A DNA stretch of 20,869 nt. Source: JADJQU01 sp035490315 (GTDB lineage Bacteria > Planctomycetota > UBA1135 > GCA-002686595). Position numbers and translations under genes: made by a program. Positions 15,281-20,869 of this stretch are shown piece after piece. Below the pieces are notes generated by a model that was not told where the DNA came from, ran no database searches, and saw only the letters and a list, made by a program, of their open reading frames with translations. The stretch spans positions 1-20,869 of the forward strand of contig DATHET010000150.1 of the NCBI GenBank assembly GCA_035490315.1. The letters run 5' to 3'. Each line of letters begins with the position of its first letter. Positions within the stretch are counted from its first letter, which is position 1.

Positions 15281-17161
15281 ATGGCCCTCAAGCGCGCAGC
15301 ACCGAAGTCCCATAAGGTCAAGCTCAAGCCCGCCAACCCCTTCGACTTGATTCGCCTGCTCGCGCGCAGTCAGAACGATCCGCGGAAGGCCGTGTGCGAG
15401 CTGGTGCAGAATTCACTCGACGCTCAGGCGCGGCGGATCGAGATCACCTGGCTCAATGAGCATCAGGTGCGCAGCTTGCGCATCTTCGACGATGGCCAGG
15501 GCGTGTTCCCCGAGATGGAGCGGCGCGACGCGCTGCAGCGCATCGCCCAGACGATCGGACACAGCCACAAGCGCTCGCTGACGCCGTCGGAGCGCCAGGA
15601 ATTGCTGGCGCTGGGCAAGTACGGGATCGGATTGCTCGGTTTCTGGTCCGTCGGACGTTGGATGGACATCCGCAGCCGCGTCGGCGGTGGCGACATCCTC
15701 GTGTTGCGGCTCGAGCGCGATCGCGAGGAGGCGTCGATCGAATCTTCGCGCGCTCGCAGGCTCGACGAATCGGCGACGTTCACCGAAGTCGTCATCCGCG
15801 GCGTCGAGGAAGGGGCCGCGCGTCAGATACGACCCGGTCGATTGCAGGCCTACCTCGCCAGCGAACTGCGCGGGCAGCTGTTGCAGCGCGACGTCGAAGT
15901 GCACATCCACGACCGCATCGCGCGCGGTCTCGCGCACAAGCATTTCGTCGTGAAACCCCAGCGCTTCGTCGGGCTCCTGCTGCCGCAATTCACGTCGCTC
16001 GTCGTTCCTGGCCACGAGGAGGCGCGCGTCGAGCTCTACCTCGTGGGTGCGGACGCCGAGCGCAAGGGCCGCGTGCAACTGGCCTGCGGAGGCACGACCG
16101 TGCTCGACGACCTTGCCCTCGCCGACGGCGACGAAGGCCCGCGCGCGCCCTGGAACTCCGGCCGGCTGGAGGGAGTCATCGACTTTCCCGAGTTCGACGT
16201 CGCGCCGGGAACGCGACGCGGCATCCAGCAGGACGCGAACGCGCTCGCTTTCCTGGATGCGCTGCGCGTGCTCGAGCTGCAGCTCACCGCGCTGCTGCAC
16301 GAAGACGAGGCGCAGCGCGCGCAGGAGCACGAAGAGACCTTCGCGCGCAAGATCCGCCACGCCTTCCGACGCGTCGCCGCGGCCTTGCCGGAGTACGACT
16401 TGCCGGGTGTGCGCGCGCGAGGCGCTGCAGCCAGCGGCGGCGCACGCTCCGAAAACAGTCCAGGAACTTCTACGCGTGGCGATGGACCTTCCGATTCCCT
16501 GGGACTGAGCGAGGGCGCTGCGCTCGCACCGGTCGAGACCGTTGCGGAGCGTCCGCCGATCGAGCGCGAGCCCGTTCGCGAAGACGCGGGCGCCCCGATG
16601 TTGTTCCCGCCGGGCCCGCTAGCGCGCGTGCGAGTCGACCCCTCGCGATTGAGAGTGGCGCCGGGCGCGACACGCGGTCTGCGCGCTCGTGCGGTCGACG
16701 CCGACGGACGTCGAGTGCTGGGCGCGGTGAGCTGGCACTGGAGCCTCGAAGGAGCTGGAACCCTGCTCTTCGAGGGCGAGGCCGCGCGCTACAGCGCCCC
16801 GGAAGAGCCCGTGCAATCGACGATCGTCGTGCGCGCGGAACATGGCTCGAACAGCGCACAGTTGCGCGTGCCGATCGAGGTCCTGACCGAGCTTGCCGGT
16901 CAAGAGCGGGCCTCCGGCATCCCCGAGCCGGTCGCGGTCGAGGCACGCGGCGAACGTTGGCGCTCGCGCTTCCGCGACGGCCGCTGGGAGTTCAACGCGG
17001 CGCACAAGGACTACGAATCCGTCGCGGGCGTGGCCTCCAAGCGGCTCAAGTACCTCGTGCACCTGTTCGCGAAGGAGACCGTGCTGCGCAACTTCGCCGG
17101 CGCGGACGATTCGGAGTTGTTGGAGCGCATGGTCGAGGTGTTGACGCACCTCGAAGCCTGA
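15281..17161 (+). CDS. GHKL (Hsp90-like) ATPase fused to an Ig-like domain
   Basis: I chose ATG 15281 (626 residues) because the ATPase fold starts soon after; the in-frame extension to 15197 looks non-coding. The Bergerat ATP-binding motifs are present: N-box E40-L-V-Q-N44-S-L-D47, G1 box D70-D-G-Q-G74, G2-like LGKYGIGLLG (111-120) and Thr168 in FTEVVI. A transducer-like region follows to about 390, with an acidic/Gly-Ser linker to about 445. Residues 445-535 form a bacterial Ig-like domain (RLRVAPGATRGLRARAVDAD, VSWHWSLEGAGTL). The C-terminal 90 residues (WEFNAAHKDYES, RLKYLVHLFAKETVLRNFAG) look like a conserved domain I associate with other Hsp90-like bacterial ATPases. No signal peptide, so cytoplasmic. 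Chaperone, MutL/MORC-like or defence roles are all possible. Confidence 0.8.
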   Translation: MALKRAAPKSHKVKLKPANPFDLIRLLARSQNDPRKAVCELVQNSLDAQARRIEITWLNEHQVRSLRIFDDGQGVFPEMERRDALQRIAQTIGHSHKRSLTPSERQELLALGKYGIGLLGFWSVGRWMDIRSRVGGGDILVLRLERDREEASIESSRARRLDESATFTEVVIRGVEEGAARQIRPGRLQAYLASELRGQLLQRDVEVHIHDRIARGLAHKHFVVKPQRFVGLLLPQFTSLVVPGHEEARVELYLVGADAERKGRVQLACGGTTVLDDLALADGDEGPRAPWNSGRLEGVIDFPEFDVAPGTRRGIQQDANALAFLDALRVLELQLTALLHEDEAQRAQEHEETFARKIRHAFRRVAAALPEYDLPGVRARGAAASGGARSENSPGTSTRGDGPSDSLGLSEGAALAPVETVAERPPIEREPVREDAGAPMLFPPGPLARVRVDPSRLRVAPGATRGLRARAVDADGRRVLGAVSWHWSLEGAGTLLFEGEAARYSAPEEPVQSTIVVRAEHGSNSAQLRVPIEVLTELAGQERASGIPEPVAVEARGERWRSRFRDGRWEFNAAHKDYESVAGVASKRLKYLVHLFAKETVLRNFAGADDSELLERMVEVLTHLEA

Positions 17162-17190
17162 TCGGTCGCAGGCTTTCGGGCCAGCAGCCG

Positions 17191-18083
17191 TCAGTTCGCA
17201 AGCCTCGCGGCCAGCTCCACGTGACCGTTGTGCTGGGCCCATCCCGCGGGTGTCGATTGGAACGACGAGTCGCGCACGGAACGGGATGCGCCAGCGATCA
17301 GGAGCGCTTCGCAGACTTCGCGGTGGCCGTGCAGGGCGGCCCAGTGCAGCGGAGTCGCTTCGTGATCGAACTGCGTGCGCTCGCTGGCCGAGGCTGCGTG
17401 CGCGATGAGCCATTCGACCGCGGCTCGGTGCCCTCCCAGGCAGGCGTAAGTGAGCGCGACTCCGAGAATCGCGTCGGTCGACTGCGGCCTCGACGCCTTC
17501 TGTCCGTAATGAACGAGCGTGTGTGCGTCATCGCCGATCTCGCCGCCGGGGCGGAAGAATCGTTGCATGAGGTCGATGCGACCGAGGCCGGCTGCCGCGA
17601 TCAAGTCGACGCGCGCCCCGTGCTCGACCAGGAAGCGCGCGGCCTCGAATTCGCCGTAATAAAGCGCGCCGATCAGCGGACCGCCGTTGTGGAAGTTGAC
17701 GTCGGCGCCGCGGCGGATCAAGAGCTCGAGCAGAGCGCGTTGATGTCCAGCCGCCCGAGCATCGCCACTCGTGGCGACCAAACCGAGCGTACTCCAGCCG
17801 ATGTCGGTCGGCTGGCTGGGGCTTGATGCGTCGCGGCGTCGATTTCGGCCCCGCGATCCAGGATCAGCTCGGCCATCGCGACCGTCGACTTCGGCAGCGG
17901 AAGGATCGTGGGATTTCCCGCGACGTGGTGCAGCAGCGTCGCTTGGAAGAAGTAACCGCAATAGTGTCCGTCGCTCGAAGCGACCCGCTCATGGACGAGT
18001 GACGAAGTCGCGGACAGGATCGAACTCAGCCGCTCGACGTCTCCGTCGTAGAACGCTCGAAGCGCATCGGAAATGTCGGCCAC
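17191..18083 (-). CDS. Ankyrin-repeat protein with a one-base frameshift
   Basis: GTG at 18081-18083 starts SDALRAFYDGDVERLSSIL and about six to seven ankyrin repeats follow. The first frame reads VAMAELILDRGAEIDAATHQ and then breaks at a G-run (17818-17821). The second frame resumes with SQPTDIGWSTLGLVATSGDA and continues with LLELLIRRGADVNFHNGGPL, AARFLVEHGARVDLIAAAGL and TPLHWAALHGHREVCEALLI to the TGA at 17191. One base added at the run yields exactly 298 codons. Ankyrin repeats bind proteins; the partner is unknown. No signal peptide is visible. The gene is convergent with the GHKL gene (29 bases apart) and divergent from the toxin-antitoxin pair. Confidence 0.8.
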
Positions 18084-18219
18084 TCACAAAGCCTAGCGGG
18101 AGACGAGCCGTTTGTTCCAATCGTCCCAAGCCGCCGCAGATGGACGGCAACTCGATTGCTCCTTGCGATACGTGCGCGTCGCGGCTGCTTCGAAATTGCT
18201 AATCTGGCGCCACAATCCG

Positions 18220-18519
18220 ATGACCGAGCATGAACCGATCGATTTCCGTCTCGAAGCTCCCCCGGGCTACGTCCTGCAGTCCGAGGACGGATGCTACGCG
18301 GTCGAGCGCATGCAGTTCGAGCACTGGAAGAAACTGGAGCCCCGCGAGAAGCTCGCCCTGGCGGACGAGATGTGCGCAACCATGCGCGAGCTGAGCTTGG
18401 CGGGATTGCGCATGAGTCATCCCGACTGGTCGGAAGCGCAGATCGCGCGCAAGGGCCTGGAGATCTGGCTGGGTGAAGAGTGCTACCAGCGGTTTTTCAG
18501 CGCGGGCATGCTCCCGTGA
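18220..18519 (+). CDS. Rv0078B-related (MenA1-like) antitoxin
   Basis: The 99-residue product from ATG 18220 has an all-helical second half of the type seen in Rv0078B-related antitoxins: HWKKLEPREKLALADEMC, then LSLAGLRMSHPDWSEAQIAR, then LEIWLGEECYQRFF. Its stop codon overlaps the GTG start of the next gene (GTGA, 18516-18519), so the two are translationally coupled. Order (antitoxin first) and coupling fit a type II toxin-antitoxin operon. By analogy with MenA1 it should bind and neutralise the nucleotidyltransferase. Assignment rests on pattern recognition and gene context. Confidence 0.7.
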   Translation: MTEHEPIDFRLEAPPGYVLQSEDGCYAVERMQFEHWKKLEPREKLALADEMCATMRELSLAGLRMSHPDWSEAQIARKGLEIWLGEECYQRFFSAGMLP

Positions 18520-19106
18520 GTGGACCCGCTCCGCGCCTCGTTGCAGTTGCTGCGGGAAAGGTCTTCGAGGCCGCTCGGATTCCCTATGTGCTTGCCGGTT
18601 CGATGGCCAGCATGGCGCACGGCGAGATTCGCGGGACGCTGGATGTCGACTTCGCGACGTTGATGCGCAAGAACCACATCGAAGGTTTCATTCGAGCCGC
18701 AACCGACGGTTTCCGGTTCGACTCCGAGTGGATCGCCTTGGCGGTCGCGCAGCAGAGGATGTTCCAGATGATGCACGCGACTTCTGTCATCAAGGTCGAC
18801 GTGTACGTCCGGCCTGACGAGGGTCTCTACGCTTCGGAGATCCGCCGCGGCCAGCGAATGCACCTGGGAACCGGTGCGCAAGATTTCGTCGTCGTGGCTT
18901 CGCCTGAGGACACGATCCTTCAGAAGCTTCGGTGGTACCGAGAGGGTGGCGGTGTCTCCGATCGACAATGGCGGGATATCTGCGGAGTCCTCAAGGCAAA
19001 GTCCGGCGAGCTGGATGGCGTGTACATGGCGACCTGGGCGCGGGAACTCGACCTAGAGGAGCTGCTCGAGAAGGCAAGAGTCAACTCGGGTGGCTCTGAT
19101 TCCTGA
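18516..19106 (+). CDS. MenT-like nucleotidyltransferase toxin
   Basis: The start is GTG 18516, overlapping the antitoxin's stop; the in-frame extension to 18480 lies inside the antitoxin gene. The 196-residue product has the DNA polymerase beta-type nucleotidyltransferase motif G28-S29 followed by D43-V-D45 (AGSMASMAHGEIRGTLDVDF), and a third acid at D95 (VIKVDVYVRP). The C-terminal half (QKLRWYREGGGVSDRQWRDI) is typical of AbiEii/MenT relatives. Mycobacterial MenT toxins (MenT1 is Rv0078A) transfer nucleotides to the 3' end of tRNA and block charging; the same target here is inference. It is cytoplasmic. All catalytic residues are present, so it should be active. Confidence 0.78.
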   Translation: MSGPAPRLVAVAAGKVFEAARIPYVLAGSMASMAHGEIRGTLDVDFATLMRKNHIEGFIRAATDGFRFDSEWIALAVAQQRMFQMMHATSVIKVDVYVRPDEGLYASEIRRGQRMHLGTGAQDFVVVASPEDTILQKLRWYREGGGVSDRQWRDICGVLKAKSGELDGVYMATWARELDLEELLEKARVNSGGSDS

Positions 19107-19127
19107 CCAGATGCTCGAGCCTTGACT

Positions 19128-19164
19128 GCCGGTTCCGCGGCGAGCCGCGCGGCTCGCTGCCGGC
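19128..19164. terminator. Bidirectional hairpin between convergent genes
   Basis: A perfect palindrome GCGAGCCGCGCGGCTCGC (19140-19157) is flanked by an outer stem GCCGG/CCGGC (19128-19132 with 19160-19164) across an unequal internal loop. It lies between the ends of the toxin gene (19106) and the TPR gene (19180), which are convergent. It probably stops transcription from both sides, though no T-run is present. Confidence 0.5.
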
Positions 19165-19179
19165 TGTGAACTCGGCCGC

Positions 19180-20697
19180 TCAGTGCCGGCCCAACAATCG
19201 AAACGGCAGGGTCATCGGGTCCCATCCCATCGGCACACGCCCGTCATCGACGATCCTACGATCGGTTCGCAGGATCTCGTGCTCGGCCTCGTCGCTGACT
19301 CGAATCGCGCGGCCGAGGAACTCGATCACGAGATCCTTCTCGCCGGCGCGGAGGAAGGGGTCGGCCAGCTCCATCTGGATCTGGACGATTTCGAATTCCG
19401 CGGGCAAGGGCAGGTCGACCGATGCCCTCAGGGATTCTCGCGCCGCGACCCGATCTCCACGCGCGAAGGCGATCAGGCCGCTGACCGTCTGCAGCAGGTG
19501 CACGGACTCGATCGAATTCCACCGATCTCGAGGCCATTCGGATCGGCGCGCGCGTTCGATCCAACTCGTGGCGTCGTCCAGACGGGCGCAAGCGCAGCAG
19601 GCGTAGCCGAGAGCCATGGCGAGCTCGGGCGAGTCACCGCTCGGCAGTCGTTCCAGCTCCGCGGCGCGCCCCAGGTGAGCGATCGCCGACCGCGCGCGTT
19701 CGATCCGGCCGGCGGGCTCGCGGTCCGAGAGAAGAAGGCCACCGCGCATCGCGTGCCAGCGCGACTCGTTCGGGTCGAGCTGGCTGGCACGCTCGATCCA
19801 GCGTTCCGCTTCCACGCGTCGGTCGGAGTCGAAGTAGTACGTCGCGGCGTTCGCGATGACGTTCAAGTCCGCGGATCGCTCGGCAAGGGCAGCGTTCCAG
19901 GCATGATCCACGGCGAGCGGGGAAAAACCAGGCTCGCCGCTTTCCTGCAGCACCTCGCGGCAGATGTCGGGGAGCCCGGGCAGATCCGGGCGGGAACGGA
20001 TCAGGTTCACCAGGTACTCGCGGGCGGCCTCGCCCTCGGACTTCGACGGTCGGCACTCCGCGTCGCAGGCACACACCGCCCAGCGCAGACGCAATGCCAG
20101 GTGCTCCGGACTGCCGGCAAGCCGTCGCTTCAGGGACGCGAATTCGGCGCGTGTGCTCTGTCCGAGCGCGAAGCTCGAATGGAGCACGCACTGGCCGAGT
20201 GCGGCACGATCGCCGCTCGCCGAAGCTCGTTCCATCGCCTCGTCCTCGAGGTCCAGCGCTTCCTCGATGCGCCCGAGATCGCGGAGACTGCGCGCAAGCC
20301 GCAGCGCGAAGCGGCACTCCTCGGGCTCCAGCTCTCGGGCCTTGTTCGTCTCCACCAGCCCACGCGGCTTCTCGCCACTCGAATCGAGGATCGATCCGAG
20401 CGTGAGTCGTGCCTCGGCGGACCCTGGATCGGCAGACACGGCGCGCTCCGCCCAGACCTGCGCCATCCCTAGGTTTTCTTGCGCCGCGAGCAACTCGGCG
20501 CGCAGGAGCATGGTGCTCGCGGCCTGCGGCTCGATCGCGATCAGCGCATCGACGCACGAGCTCGCCGGATCGCATTGCCCGAGGTGGAGCCATGCGCTGG
20601 CGAGCTCCCGCCATCCAACCGTGTCGCGAGGATCCAGGCGCACCTGCTCCGCAAGCGCCCCGATCTTGCGCGCGCTCTCGTAGGCATGCGAGGCCAT
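19180..20697 (-). CDS. Cytoplasmic TPR-repeat protein
   Basis: The 505-residue product starts at the ATG at 20695-20697, with a GAGGAT ribosome-binding site a few bases upstream on the minus strand. It is built from TPR units: VGWRELASAWLHLGQCDPAS, AQVWAERAVSADPGSAEARL, ALRLARSLRDLGRIEEALDL, ERWIERASQLDPNESRW and others. There is no signal peptide or other domain. It lies 39 bases downstream of infC on the same strand and is probably co-transcribed with it. The partner is unknown; a link to translation is only suggested by position. Confidence 0.8.
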   Translation of the reverse strand: MASHAYESARKIGALAEQVRLDPRDTVGWRELASAWLHLGQCDPASSCVDALIAIEPQAASTMLLRAELLAAQENLGMAQVWAERAVSADPGSAEARLTLGSILDSSGEKPRGLVETNKARELEPEECRFALRLARSLRDLGRIEEALDLEDEAMERASASGDRAALGQCVLHSSFALGQSTRAEFASLKRRLAGSPEHLALRLRWAVCACDAECRPSKSEGEAAREYLVNLIRSRPDLPGLPDICREVLQESGEPGFSPLAVDHAWNAALAERSADLNVIANAATYYFDSDRRVEAERWIERASQLDPNESRWHAMRGGLLLSDREPAGRIERARSAIAHLGRAAELERLPSGDSPELAMALGYACCACARLDDATSWIERARRSEWPRDRWNSIESVHLLQTVSGLIAFARGDRVAARESLRASVDLPLPAEFEIVQIQMELADPFLRAGEKDLVIEFLGRAIRVSDEAEHEILRTDRRIVDDGRVPMGWDPMTLPFRLLGRH

Positions 20698-20736
20698 GGG
20701 GCATCCTCGAGCTCCTGGGAGCCCGAGGCGAGCGCC

Positions 20737-20869
20737 TTACTTGTGCGCCAGCAACATCGTCATGCGCTTGCCGAGCAAGCGCGGCGTCGCCTCGATGCGG
20801 CACACGTCCGCCAGCGTCTCCGCGACCTGCTGCATCACGCGATACCCGTGCTCGGGGTGGTCCATCTGC
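20737..20869 (-). CDS. infC: Translation initiation factor IF-3, C-terminal end (5'-truncated)
   Basis: The visible 43 residues include QMDHPEHGYRVMQQVAETLA, CRIEATPRLLGKRMTML and a terminal LLAHK. This matches the end of the IF-3 C-terminal domain (E. coli: helix after REMSHQ, then GRQMIMVLAPK). IF-3 binds the 30S subunit and checks the start codon. The TAA stop is at 20737-20739. In many bacteria rpmI and rplT follow infC; here a TPR gene does, so the usual cluster appears broken on this side. Confidence 0.85.
   Translation of the reverse strand, partial: QMDHPEHGYRVMQQVAETLADVCRIEATPRLLGKRMTMLLAHK

Noticed and set aside
15658..17826. Plus-strand frame of 722 codons overlapping the GHKL gene
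   Set aside because: It is Arg-rich and without domains, while the other frame holds complete ATPase motifs.

Overview
The window is GC-rich, densely coded bacterial chromosome. It most likely comes from a planctomycete of the lineage that carries many large secreted proteins with repeated C-terminal modules (relatives of Saltatorellus, Engelhardtia and similar isolates). This placement rests on three things: the Cys-rich C-terminal modules of the genes at 2-1612 and 7849-10188, which I recognise from that phylum; an ECF sigma factor fused to a membrane segment and carboxypeptidase-regulatory-like domains; and the scarcity of Shine-Dalgarno sequences. No phage, integrase, transposase, CRISPR array, rRNA or tRNA gene was seen. 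LAYOUT. 1-3363 (+): the end of a secreted seven-repeat beta-propeller protein, two tandem hairpins, a frameshifted lipoprotein-like remnant, and a secreted beta-helix-like protein. 3364-3437: a perfect 74-bp palindrome that starts directly at that stop codon and ends 2 bases before the next ATG. 3440-5748 (+): an alpha/beta hydrolase interrupted by an in-frame TAG, a bacterial PH-domain membrane protein, a DUF5329-like lipoprotein and a small frameshifted membrane protein. 5758-10188 (mostly -): an AHSA1/SRPBCC protein, a gene-tail remnant, a secreted protein resembling a zinc protease that has lost its metal ligands, and a large secreted RCC1-repeat protein. 10497-15120: a divergent pair, the sigma-factor fusion (-) and a secreted helical-repeat protein (+). 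15281-17161 (+): a GHKL ATPase joined to an Ig-like domain. 17191-18083 (-): a frameshifted ankyrin-repeat protein. 18220-19106 (+): a two-gene toxin-antitoxin module resembling mycobacterial MenA1-MenT1. 19180-20869 (-): a TPR protein downstream of the 3' end of infC (translation initiation factor IF-3). HOW IT FITS TOGETHER. There is no single pathway here. Short operons are likely for 4488-5748, 18220-19106 and infC-TPR. The sigma fusion and its divergent neighbour each have a homologous broken fragment elsewhere in the window (6377-6616 and 10355-10420), which points to local duplication and decay of these families. Three reading-frame breaks (5640-5644, 11651-11654, 17818-17821) are each repaired by adding one base to a G or C run. 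They may therefore be sequencing errors rather than true pseudogenes. The strongest candidates for under-described biology are the GHKL-Ig ATPase, the membrane-anchored sigma fusion, the pseudo-protease and the palindromic repeat family.
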